This document shows, in pieces, positions 6,235-14,551 of a stretch of 28,132 nt of DNA; position 1 is the stretch's first letter; each line of letters begins with the position of its first letter. The notes beneath the pieces are model-generated. The model ran no database searches. It was not told the DNA's origin and worked only from the letters and a program-made list of their open reading frames with translations. A program made the translations under genes and the position numbers. Source of the DNA: a virus. The stretch is taken from the IMG/VR virus record IMGVR_UViG_3300005613_000333, positions 1 to 28,132 of that record; one strand, written 5' to 3'.

Positions 6235-6449
6235 ATAAGAAAAAACAAAAAAGTAGATTCGATGATTTACGCCAAGAATTAGAATTAGATGATAAATATA
6301 AATGGTTGGAAATGGTTCATTTATTATTAAAAGAGTTAAATACAACCGATACAGAGATATATAAAAAAAATTACATTAGCTGTTTGAATTGGATAGCCTA
6401 TTTTTATCAAAGAGCTAAGATTAATGAAAGTAAAAAAGGAAAAATATGA
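5650..6449 (+). CDS. Tail assembly chaperone, -1 frameshift (GT-like) product
   Basis: Predicted 266-residue product. It comprises 176 residues of the zero frame up to codon 6175-6177, then a -1 slip on the T-run, then 90 residues ending at TGA 6447-6449. The downstream -1 frame (FRWRKFIRDQYEGIFTKSVN onward, to RAKINESKKGKI) is open for the whole 215-bp gap that otherwise has no gene and has no start codon of its own near the slip. It also ends in an ATGA overlap with the next gene. It has ordinary protein composition (KYKWLEMVHLLLKEL). In lambda-like phages the T extension binds the tail tube protein and the G part the tape measure; the same division is inferred here. Confidence 0.72.
6171..6178 (+). 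other. Slippery site for -1 ribosomal frameshifting
   Basis: Eight T in a row, with the zero frame reading AAT TTT TTT TCA. The heptamer T TTT TTT fits the X XXY YYZ rule and both tRNAs can re-pair after slipping back one base. No strong stimulatory hairpin is obvious just downstream. Confidence 0.7.
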
Positions 6450-7555
6450 GTACTAACATAATATCATTAAACCAGTTGGTAGATTTATTTAAGAGTTTCG
6501 CTGATAGACATTATTTTATTAATGATTTTGGGTATGGGCCAACAAGTGATATCGGTACTAGCAGACAAATGGATTTCCCTTATATGTGGTTAACCTTAGA
6601 TCAACCATCAACTATAAGGGTACAAAATAAAACAACAATACCAGACCTTTATTTCTCAGTCTTATTTATGGACAAAATTAATATTCAAAAAAATTATTTA
6701 GATATTAATGGTGTTGATTCTGATAATAGCCAAGAAGTATTAAGTGATATGCTTCAGTTATTACAAGATTTAATAGTAGAAATAGAAACTAAATGGGGTA
6801 ATTATGGTATTAAAATAGAAGGTGATGTTTCTTGTTATCCAGCAGTGGATGAAACAACAGACAAAGTTAATGGTTGGGTTGGACAATTCTTATTAAAGAT
6901 TAAATATGCCAATTGTATTTTACCAACAGGTGATATCGTACAAACTAATATTAGTCCAATTAACCCTTATACACGTTATCTTACTTGTGATACACTTTCC
7001 AATTGTGAGCTAATACAGAATATAGAAAATACTTTAAATGCTGCCAATCTAAGATTATTTAGTCAAACAGGTGATTCTGTAACAATAATCAATACCGATG
7101 TTGAAACAAGTATTATAGATGGCGGTGTAGGTACTTTAAATGTTCCAGCCAATGGTTTTAATATCGGAGATTCTTTTAGAGTTGTAATGAGTGGACGTCT
7201 TTCTAATTTAAATAATACTGATATTAGAATTAAGTTAAAATCAGGTTCAGTAATATTAGCTGATAGTGGTTTCCAAAGCATAATACAACACAATAATGAT
7301 ATCTATAAAATTGAAACTGATTTCACTATTAGAAATATAGGTGGAGCTGGTACAGCAGAAATAGTTACAATAGGTACATTCCAAACAACAAAGAAAAATA
7401 GTTCCACTGTAACAGGCTTTGCGTATGAAGATACTAATAACACTACTTTTGATACTACAATACCTAATACATTAGATATTACAGTAGAATGGGCTACAGC
7501 TAGTACTAGTAATTCAATAAAATCACAAGTATTTACCTTAACTAAAACATACTAA
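6446..7555 (+). CDS. Tail completion/terminator-like protein with C-terminal beta domain
   Basis: A 369-residue protein. The N-terminal part (about 1-170) has the size and pattern of tail terminator or completion proteins: a helix with HYFINDFGYGP, strands WLTLDQPSTIRV and LYFSVLFMDK, a long helix SDMLQLLQDLIVEIE, then GQFLLKIKYANC. The C-terminal part (about 190-369) is a jelly-roll-like beta domain. Its signature IINTDVETSIIDGGVGTLNV, then PANGFNIGDSFRVVMSGRLS, recurs in phage surface and fibre proteins. The gene starts in an ATGA overlap with the frameshifted chaperone and overlaps the next gene by one base. The fusion of an internal tail part with a surface-type domain suggests exposure at the tail or neck. 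The role is inferred. Confidence 0.6.
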   Translation: MSTNIISLNQLVDLFKSFADRHYFINDFGYGPTSDIGTSRQMDFPYMWLTLDQPSTIRVQNKTTIPDLYFSVLFMDKINIQKNYLDINGVDSDNSQEVLSDMLQLLQDLIVEIETKWGNYGIKIEGDVSCYPAVDETTDKVNGWVGQFLLKIKYANCILPTGDIVQTNISPINPYTRYLTCDTLSNCELIQNIENTLNAANLRLFSQTGDSVTIINTDVETSIIDGGVGTLNVPANGFNIGDSFRVVMSGRLSNLNNTDIRIKLKSGSVILADSGFQSIIQHNNDIYKIETDFTIRNIGGAGTAEIVTIGTFQTTKKNSSTVTGFAYEDTNNTTFDTTIPNTLDITVEWATASTSNSIKSQVFTLTKTY

Positions 7556-8007
7556 TGGCTGATAATAAATTAATATCTGATAAAAAGTTAAACGAGTTCG
7601 GTAAGGACTATGTTAAAATTCTATATAGATTATTAAGAAAAAAAGATAAGGTTGCTACTGGAGCCTTAATTAATTCTTTAAATCATACTATTAGAGAAGA
7701 TGCTAATCAAATATTAATACAAATAGAGGCTAATGATTATTTAAAGTGGGTTGATGAAGGTAGAAGACCTGGTACTTATCCACCAATTAGACCTTTAGTA
7801 GAATGGACACAAGTAAGAGGAATTAATCCTGGCGTAGCATACGCAATACAAAAATCCATCTATAAATTTGGTATTAAACCAACAAATGTAATACAAGAAA
7901 CAATTACAGAAATAGAATCATCACCAACACTACAAAGAAAATATGAAGATGAGGTGGTTGATAACTTAATAAAAATGATAAATAACGATTTTAATTTAAA
8001 ACAATAA
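7555..8007 (+). CDS. HK97 gp10-like tail completion protein
   Basis: A 150-residue protein resembling HK97 gp10-type neck/tail completion proteins. An N-terminal helix is followed by ATGALINSLNHTI (the family's 'tGrLr.Si' region). Strands ILIQIEANDYLKWVDEGRRP then lead to GTYPPIRPLVEWTQVRGIN and a C-terminal helical part, AIQKSIYKFGIKP. The 'Y..wvdeGr.pg..PPi..l..W...kg' pattern is characteristic. The ATG overlaps the preceding stop by one base (TAATG), and the next gene starts one base after its stop. It should join head connector to tail or cap the tail tube. Confidence 0.78.
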   Translation: MADNKLISDKKLNEFGKDYVKILYRLLRKKDKVATGALINSLNHTIREDANQILIQIEANDYLKWVDEGRRPGTYPPIRPLVEWTQVRGINPGVAYAIQKSIYKFGIKPTNVIQETITEIESSPTLQRKYEDEVVDNLIKMINNDFNLKQ

Positions 8008-8008
8008 T

Positions 8009-10303
8009 ATGGCTTATTCAGCGATAACACAACCTCACGAATATATGGCTGCTTATTCAGCAGTACCACTTAAATTATATAGTGATGATTACAATGTTAG
8101 TGATAACTATAAGTATTTGGTTAATATCTTTTATAATAAAGTTAGAATTAATGCTGCCACATCTTATGTATTAAATAATAATGTACAAACAAAACTAACA
8201 TCAGTAGATAGCATTGAATTTAATGAAGGTGATTACATTCTTTTAAACGATGAGGATAATGCCAATCTTTACACAGGTTATTATATTATCACTAAAATAA
8301 TAGATGCTAATAATTTCGTTATTGATTTAGTTTTAACTCAGCCATTTGGTGGTAATACAGCTTTAGCGGGTAATTTTATTAGATACAAATTTAGTCCTGA
8401 TTTAGATGGTTACGCTAAAATGGACTTATCAACAGTATTAAAAGACTTTGTTAGCCAAAATTTAACAGGTGAAGATGTTAATTATGCGTTAGAATATGAA
8501 GGACCTGATACAGTATTTGAATATGATTTACTTTGTGGGGCTGAAAGTAACTATAAAGTTAATTTTGAGGATAATATATTCTCAGGTGGTTCAGTAGGTT
8601 TTTATAATTCAGCAATCACATCTTTAGCTAATATCCCATTTCAAGTAGGAGATCAAATTAATGTAGTACAAGATATCTATGGTTGGGATTATATTGATAA
8701 TTTATTTTCAACAGGTTTGGTTGGTTTTACAGGTTCAACAACAATGCCATTCGCAGTAGGACAAAATATTACAGTTACAGGACAAGAAACTTATCCATAC
8801 TATAATGGGCCTACAGCAATATCATCAACAGGTACCACAACTCAAATGTTGGTAACAGATAAATCTTGGCAAGGTTCCTCACCAGTTGAAGGTGGAACAA
8901 TATATGGTGTACCAAAACCTGAATACAATGGTGTGGCAACGATTCAGGCAATCTTTATTGACCCAACATATGGATTGGTTATTATGACCAATAAACCATT
9001 TACAGGCAATAGCCCAGCAATACCTGGACAAATAGGATACGCATATAATAGAAAAGTATTACAACCAAATTTATTAAAAATAGAAAATTTAAAAGTCTAT
9101 AACTCACATTTAAATAAAAATGAATATAGTATAGATGGTTTTGATAGTTATGTTATTCAATCTAATGGTATGTCCACTGATTATAACATATCTACTATTT
9201 TAGGTGTAGAAAACAAATATAGAATTGAACCATCAACAATAGGCTTTTTATTAACACACCAAGAATCATCTGGCTTAACAACTGGTATGGGTTATGAATT
9301 CTTTGATAGCTCTAATAATCAATTAGGAATGTTATTATTGACTGGCTCAACTACTTGGGAAGATTATTACTCACCAATTGGTATTGATCAATTAAATGAG
9401 GTAACAGAATATTATGACTTTGGAACACCATTCTCATCTTATACAAGTTCTATTGATAGTTATTGTTTATTCGCATCTAATGATTGTGAATGCAACTGTT
9501 TAGATATTAATTTAGTTTTTAAACCTGGCCAAGGTACTAACACAACTGTTAGTGTTTGTAAAGAAGATGGTTTAATCAATGGTGAAAATTATTGGTTATT
9601 CGAAATTAATGGTCAACCAGCTCAATTAGCTTATTTACCTGAACCATCAATAGAAGATGGGTGGTATATAACTGAAACTGGTGTAACACAATATTCAGCA
9701 GTAACAACATTCTACGCTTTTGATAAATTAAATGATACAGATTGTCCAGCATCAGATACTTGGTCAACACCTATTGCTTCACCATTAAGTGGTGGTACTG
9801 GTATTGGTACTAGTGTTGAAAGAGATGTTTTAGCTTGTATGACACAAAAAACAAATAAGGTATGTTTTAAATTAAACGATGATTGTAGTAGATATCAAAT
9901 TTATCACTTAATGTGGAAAGATAAAAATGGCTCTTTTATTTCATATCCTTTTAAATACATATCAAGAGACAATATTGAGGCTGAACGTAAGAATTATTAT
10001 AAACAAGAAGGTACTTGGAAGAATGATACCTTTGGTTATGAAGATTATGGGCGAGGTGAAAAAGACTTTTATGTTAGAAGTAGAAAATCTATAATCTTAA
10101 ATTCAGGTTGGTTATATGAGTTTGAGAGAGATTTAATGGAAGATTTGATACAATCACCTTCTGTTTATATTCAAACACCGGAGAATCGATTATTCGCTGG
10201 TAGATTAGAAGAAAAGAAAATAGAAATATATAAACAGGTCAATGACGAATTATTCAGTTATTCATTCAACTTTATATTCTCATCAAACGAAAATAGATTC
10301 TAA
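8009..10303 (+). CDS. Large tail/baseplate structural protein
   Basis: A 764-residue beta-rich protein. The N-terminus (MAYSAITQPHEYMAAYSAVP, then LKLYSDDYNVSDNYKYLVNI) is of a type I associate with Bacteroidota phage tail proteins. The middle (about 180-340) has at least two similar beta units (IFSGGSVGFYNSAIT..., LFSTGLVGFTGSTTM...), each followed by 'P-F-x-V-G-x-x-I-x-V'. A cysteine cluster NDCECNC lies at about 491-497 before another beta region. The C-terminus (about 620-764) includes YISRDNIEAERKNYYKQEGT and ends in a basic-aromatic segment. It is the last gene of its unit, before a strong terminator. A distal tail or baseplate hub role fits its position before the tip/fibre gene, but no catalytic domain is seen. 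Confidence 0.65.
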   Translation: MAYSAITQPHEYMAAYSAVPLKLYSDDYNVSDNYKYLVNIFYNKVRINAATSYVLNNNVQTKLTSVDSIEFNEGDYILLNDEDNANLYTGYYIITKIIDANNFVIDLVLTQPFGGNTALAGNFIRYKFSPDLDGYAKMDLSTVLKDFVSQNLTGEDVNYALEYEGPDTVFEYDLLCGAESNYKVNFEDNIFSGGSVGFYNSAITSLANIPFQVGDQINVVQDIYGWDYIDNLFSTGLVGFTGSTTMPFAVGQNITVTGQETYPYYNGPTAISSTGTTTQMLVTDKSWQGSSPVEGGTIYGVPKPEYNGVATIQAIFIDPTYGLVIMTNKPFTGNSPAIPGQIGYAYNRKVLQPNLLKIENLKVYNSHLNKNEYSIDGFDSYVIQSNGMSTDYNISTILGVENKYRIEPSTIGFLLTHQESSGLTTGMGYEFFDSSNNQLGMLLLTGSTTWEDYYSPIGIDQLNEVTEYYDFGTPFSSYTSSIDSYCLFASNDCECNCLDINLVFKPGQGTNTTVSVCKEDGLINGENYWLFEINGQPAQLAYLPEPSIEDGWYITETGVTQYSAVTTFYAFDKLNDTDCPASDTWSTPIASPLSGGTGIGTSVERDVLACMTQKTNKVCFKLNDDCSRYQIYHLMWKDKNGSFISYPFKYISRDNIEAERKNYYKQEGTWKNDTFGYEDYGRGEKDFYVRSRKSIILNSGWLYEFERDLMEDLIQSPSVYIQTPENRLFAGRLEEKKIEIYKQVNDELFSYSFNFIFSSNENRF

Positions 10304-10312
10304 AAATAAGAG

Positions 10313-10336
10313 AGGGGGTTTTAGACCCCCTTTTTT
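10313..10336 (+). terminator. Rho-independent terminator after 10303
   Basis: Stem 10313-10318 with 10326-10331 (AGGGGG/CCCCCT), 7-base loop, then six T (10331-10336). Confidence 0.9.
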
Positions 10337-10343
10337 ATTTAAA

Positions 10344-10369
10344 AAACAATACATCATAAAAAATATTTA
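10344..10369 (+). promoter_or_regulatory. Class 1 promoter-like element before the tip/fibre gene
   Basis: AAACA (10344-10348), 14 bases, ATATTTA (10363-10369); ATG after 15 bases. It lies directly after the terminator, so a new transcript is needed here. Confidence 0.65.
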
Positions 10370-10384
10370 TATTAAAACCAAAAG

Positions 10385-13300
10385 ATGAATAAATTTACTA
10401 TTATAGCAAACGGGAAAGAATTAGATACATATGATAATGTTAATATTAGCTTTAACTATCAAATAGAAGATATTCTAGATATCACAAAAAAGAAATCAAA
10501 CTATAGTAAAACAATAACTCTACCTGGTACATCATTCAATAATAATTTCTTTAAGCAATTATTCGATGTCAATATAGATAATGTTACCTTTAATCCAAAG
10601 AAGGCAATACCTTGTGTTATTCAAATTGGTAATAGTGACATTATGTCAGGTAATTTACAACTATTAAATGTTGTTAGCAATCAAAAACAAGTCGATTATG
10701 AAGTAGTTATATTAGGTCAGCTTAAAAATATTATGACACAATTCGATGATTATAGTTTAAAGAATCTAGATTTATCCAAATGGGACCATATTAGGTCACA
10801 AGAAAATATTGTTAGCTCTTGGAATTATGATGTTATTGAATGGAATACATTAAATTCTTATTCTGAACCTGGTAATGGTTATGTTTATCCTTATATTATA
10901 TATGGTCAACATAGTGATATTTATAGTCACTTATATACATCAGACATATTTCCAGCTTTTTATTTAAAAACCATTATAGATGAAATGTTTAATTTCGCTG
11001 ATTATACTTATACATCCAAATTCTTTAATTCTGATTACTTTAAAAAGCTAATTTTACCATTTAATGAAGATAAATTACAATTAAGTGAGGAAGAATTTAA
11101 TCAACGTAAAACTGTTATTGGTATTGATGGTACTATAAATGAAACCACATATCCATTAAGAAACTTTTATACCGATACTTATGGTGATATTAGTACTGCC
11201 ACAGGTTATAGAGCTATTAGTACATTAAGAATAAATTCCCCAGGATGGTTTTATAATGATTTTCAAGGATATTGGATACCATTAGAAAGAGAATCTGGTT
11301 TATATAATGATGTAACATTTCAAGATCCTTTAGATTCGTGGTTTGAATTAAATCAAGACCCAACAGTTGGCCCTTCTTACGCATATTATGAATGTCAACA
11401 ATCAGGTTATTATGATATTAATTTTGATGCTAATGTTATAATGCGTTATGTACACGAAGATGGTAATAATATAGAATACCAAGGTGGTAGTACTATTAAA
11501 ATGAGGACTCAATTATTAAAGGTACATAATGGTTCTATCATATCTTTAGATGATACAGGTTCAATTGATTTCACACCATCTACAGGTTCTAATTCTTCAC
11601 CTTGGAAAGATACCCAAAACCCAATATCAATAGATGTTTCAGCAAGTAATATATTCTTATATGAAGGTGATAGATTATATATTAGATTTGGTTTTAATTA
11701 TGGTGGATCCAATTGGGCTGGTAATGATCAAAAAGTATTCGCACAAGCTTTATTACCTACTGTAGCGTCTGACAAGATAACAGCTTTTAATGTGATACCA
11801 TCAAATAATACTTTAGCTGGTATAGATGATGCTATTAACGTTAATCAAGTTATTCCTGATATGAAGATGAAAGATTTATTCGTATCTATTATTAAGATGT
11901 TTAATTTAGTTGTGGTTGATGATCCAAATGATGAGAATAATCTTATTATTGAACCTAGAGATGATTACTATAAATCAAGGCAAAAGGTCTTAGATTGGAC
12001 TTATAAATTAGATCATAATTCAGATATTACAATTACACCTATGTCTGAGTTGGATGCCAATTCTTTCTTATATACTTATAAACAAGATTCTGATTATTAC
12101 AATGAACAATACGATAGTGAGACTGGTAGAATATATGGTGATTATGAAATAGATGTTGATAATGATTTCTCAGATAAAGAAGAAAAATTAGAATTAGCGT
12201 TCTCACCAACACCAAACGGTCAATGGGGTATATGGGATAGAATAGCACCATTCTTTACCACTATAGATGATTTAGATATTAAACCTAAAAAAGTTAAACC
12301 TAGAATATTATTTTATGGTGGTTTAGTTGATATGGGCTTAGGTATTTATTTAAAAGACTTCGTAGGTCAGGCCTTAGTTGAAAGTACTTTTATGGAACAA
12401 TATCCTTATTGTGGTATGTGGGATAATCCTTATACACCAACATATGATCTAGGCTTTGGTACAACTGATAAAATTTATTTTGACGCTAATTATTATCCTG
12501 TCAATAACCTAATAGAACAATTCCATAAAAATACTTTATTAGATATTATAGATGTTAACAGTAAATTATTGGAGGCTAGTTTTTATCTAACACCTAAAGA
12601 TATTGCTGAATTAGATTTTAGGGATATTATTTTAATCGATAATTCTTATTGGAGAATTAATAAAGTTAAAGATTATGATCCAATTGGTTCAGATAGTTTA
12701 ACCAAAGTTATTTTATATAAGATAAATGATGTTAATATCTTTAATCCTGATACTGAGGATTTAGCAATAAGCAATGATAGTTGTCCTTCTGATATTAGAG
12801 CAGTAAAAACAATACAAGGAGTTTATTATATTAGTGATAGTGGACAATCAATAAACGAAGATTGTTGTTCCGCTTTAGGTGGTGATTGGATTGGTGGTAC
12901 TTGTTGGTATAGAACCAAATGGGAAACTATTTCTTATAATGAAGCTTATAAAACCTTAGTTAAAAAAGGTAGCAATAATATCACACCAACAGCACAAGTA
13001 AAAACAGAGAAAGAATTTAGTAATAATAATTCTGTTGATAGTTTTGATGTAACAGTAAAAGGATTTAATAATGTAATAGGTCCTAATGTTCAGTCTAGTG
13101 CTATTTATGGTGATAATAATGGTATTGTACCACAATCTAATAATATACAGTTATACGGTAATAATAACACTGTAAATACAGGTATTAATAACGCTATCAT
13201 ATTAGGTAATAATAGTTCAATAGAATTACCTTCATTATTAAGTGGGGCTACATCAGCAACAACAGCAACCTCTTTAAATAATGTTGTTATATTTGGTGAT

Positions 13301-14233
13301 AATATTGTAGCAACAGAACCAAATACATTATATACTAATAATATAATAATGACTTCAGGTTCCACTATTAATGGTACACCTATAACAACCATAATATCAG
13401 CAGCAACACCTACATTAGATTTTGTTTTAAGCAATGGTAATCAGACTTTAGGTAACGATATTTTAATGACATCAGGTGATGTTATAGAAAGCACCCAATC
13501 AGCTGGTTATTTAGATTTAGCTTTGGCTGGTGATCAAATAATAGAATTAAGTGTATCAGACGGTACTATAACAGATTTTTTACAATTAGACCCAGGTATA
13601 GTTAATAATGGTACTGAATTATCTTCATTAGATACCGTATCAAATGATAAATCAGCCTTATATGTAGACCCACAATCATTTAATTTATATACAACAGATG
13701 ATAATACTGATTATCAAGGAATTGTAGAATCTAATTATGTTGCTTTTACTAATACTTTAACAACACAAATAAAAGCTGAAGATTTATTAAATACCAATCA
13801 AGCTAGTGTTACATTACAAGCTGATATTGGTGCTGGTACTACTGATATTAATATTTTAGCTGATACGATAGATGTCAATGGTGATTTGGAAGTTGATAAC
13901 ATATCTTTTGATGCTGGTACAACTAAATGGGTATTTACTGAAATTAATATCGGTGATTGGGATATGGATACTACCGCTACATTATTTGTTAATCACGGTT
14001 TATCTGTGACAGAATGGAAAACAATAACAAATGTACAAGTAATAGTAAGAGATGATTTTGATATTACCTATTATCCATTAAGTGATTATAATGGTACTTC
14101 AGCGGGTGTTAATTATTTTGATTCCACTGCATTTCTATTAGCGAGACAAACAGGTGGTTCATTTGATACACCATCATTTTCAACCACACCATTCAATAGG
14201 GGGTTTGTTTCTTTTTGGTATAAACCTGATTAA
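10385..14233 (+). CDS. Tail tip/fibre protein, 1282 residues
   Basis: The longest gene. The N-terminal domain (about 1-120) reads DTYDNVNISFNYQIEDILDI, then KKSNYSKTITLPGTSFNNNF, a conserved-looking opening that I associate with tail-tip proteins of Bacteroidota phages. A large beta region follows to about 790. A Cys-rich knot lies at about 797-840 (DSCPSD, then NEDCCSALGGDWIGGTCWYR). A glycine-asparagine repeat zone at about 890-975 has units such as YGDNNGI, YGNNNTV, LGNNSSI and FGDNIVA, resembling the left-handed beta-roll of YadA heads and related to the fibre at 24501. The last 105 residues (TTKWVFTEINIGDWDMDTTA onward) form a separate beta domain, the likely receptor-contacting tip. It probably links tail-tip structure and host recognition in one chain. 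Confidence 0.7.
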   Translation: MNKFTIIANGKELDTYDNVNISFNYQIEDILDITKKKSNYSKTITLPGTSFNNNFFKQLFDVNIDNVTFNPKKAIPCVIQIGNSDIMSGNLQLLNVVSNQKQVDYEVVILGQLKNIMTQFDDYSLKNLDLSKWDHIRSQENIVSSWNYDVIEWNTLNSYSEPGNGYVYPYIIYGQHSDIYSHLYTSDIFPAFYLKTIIDEMFNFADYTYTSKFFNSDYFKKLILPFNEDKLQLSEEEFNQRKTVIGIDGTINETTYPLRNFYTDTYGDISTATGYRAISTLRINSPGWFYNDFQGYWIPLERESGLYNDVTFQDPLDSWFELNQDPTVGPSYAYYECQQSGYYDINFDANVIMRYVHEDGNNIEYQGGSTIKMRTQLLKVHNGSIISLDDTGSIDFTPSTGSNSSPWKDTQNPISIDVSASNIFLYEGDRLYIRFGFNYGGSNWAGNDQKVFAQALLPTVASDKITAFNVIPSNNTLAGIDDAINVNQVIPDMKMKDLFVSIIKMFNLVVVDDPNDENNLIIEPRDDYYKSRQKVLDWTYKLDHNSDITITPMSELDANSFLYTYKQDSDYYNEQYDSETGRIYGDYEIDVDNDFSDKEEKLELAFSPTPNGQWGIWDRIAPFFTTIDDLDIKPKKVKPRILFYGGLVDMGLGIYLKDFVGQALVESTFMEQYPYCGMWDNPYTPTYDLGFGTTDKIYFDANYYPVNNLIEQFHKNTLLDIIDVNSKLLEASFYLTPKDIAELDFRDIILIDNSYWRINKVKDYDPIGSDSLTKVILYKINDVNIFNPDTEDLAISNDSCPSDIRAVKTIQGVYYISDSGQSINEDCCSALGGDWIGGTCWYRTKWETISYNEAYKTLVKKGSNNITPTAQVKTEKEFSNNNSVDSFDVTVKGFNNVIGPNVQSSAIYGDNNGIVPQSNNIQLYGNNNTVNTGINNAIILGNNSSIELPSLLSGATSATTATSLNNVVIFGDNIVATEPNTLYTNNIIMTSGSTINGTPITTIISAATPTLDFVLSNGNQTLGNDILMTSGDVIESTQSAGYLDLALAGDQIIELSVSDGTITDFLQLDPGIVNNGTELSSLDTVSNDKSALYVDPQSFNLYTTDDNTDYQGIVESNYVAFTNTLTTQIKAEDLLNTNQASVTLQADIGAGTTDINILADTIDVNGDLEVDNISFDAGTTKWVFTEINIGDWDMDTTATLFVNHGLSVTEWKTITNVQVIVRDDFDITYYPLSDYNGTSAGVNYFDSTAFLLARQTGGSFDTPSFSTTPFNRGFVSFWYKPD

Positions 14234-14234
14234 T

Positions 14235-14528
14235 ATGATAATTAAATTAAAACTATTAAATAGAACTAAAATATTAGGAATTACATTATGGCCTTTCATC
14301 TTTGTTAAGCCTAATGTTAATGATGTGGTTATTAATCACGAAAGAATACATATAGAACAACAAAAAGAATTATTAGTTCTAGGCTTCTATATTTTGTATC
14401 TATGGTGGTCTATAAAGTATGGCTATAGAAATAACCCATTAGAAGAAGAAGCATACAACTGGGAGAGAGTAGGCAATTATATGAAGATTAGAAAGAGATG
14501 GAATTACTTTAAAAACAATAGTAAATAA
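14235..14528 (+). CDS. Small HExxH protein, possible zinc peptidase
   Basis: A 97-residue protein (MIIKLKLLNRTKILGITLWP onward) with HERIHIEQQ at about 37-45, a perfect HExxH zinc motif. A further acidic site follows the hydrophobic segment (NPLEEEAYNWERVG), about where a third ligand would lie. A hydrophobic stretch, LVLGFYILYLWWSIKYGY (about 49-66), may be membrane-associated. I know this short 'NHERIH..QQ' protein as a hypothetical family in Bacteroidota. The ATG at 14235 is chosen over an in-frame ATG at 14154 because it is one base after the preceding stop, whereas the longer form would overlap the fibre gene by 80 bases. In the absence of an endolysin it could act in lysis, wall penetration or virion processing; none of these is shown. 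Confidence 0.6.
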   Translation: MIIKLKLLNRTKILGITLWPFIFVKPNVNDVVINHERIHIEQQKELLVLGFYILYLWWSIKYGYRNNPLEEEAYNWERVGNYMKIRKRWNYFKNNSK

Positions 14529-14538
14529 AAAATATTTA
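14513..14538 (+). promoter_or_regulatory. Class 1 promoter-like element before the tape measure gene
   Basis: AAACA (14513-14517, within the last codons of the HExxH gene), 14 bases, ATATTTA (14532-14538); ATG after 13 bases. Confidence 0.6.
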
Positions 14539-14551
14539 ATAAAAAAGAATT

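Noticed and set aside
13105-13434. Minus-strand ORF of 109 codons inside the tip/fibre gene
   Set aside because: It is antisense to the repeat zone of a clear gene and its hydrophobic composition reflects the complement of Asn/Thr/Ile-rich codons. It has no start context or promoter element.
14154-14234. Longer N-terminus for the HExxH protein
   Set aside because: It would overlap the fibre gene by 80 bases and adds a His/Phe-rich segment unlike the rest. ATG 14235 immediately follows the upstream stop.
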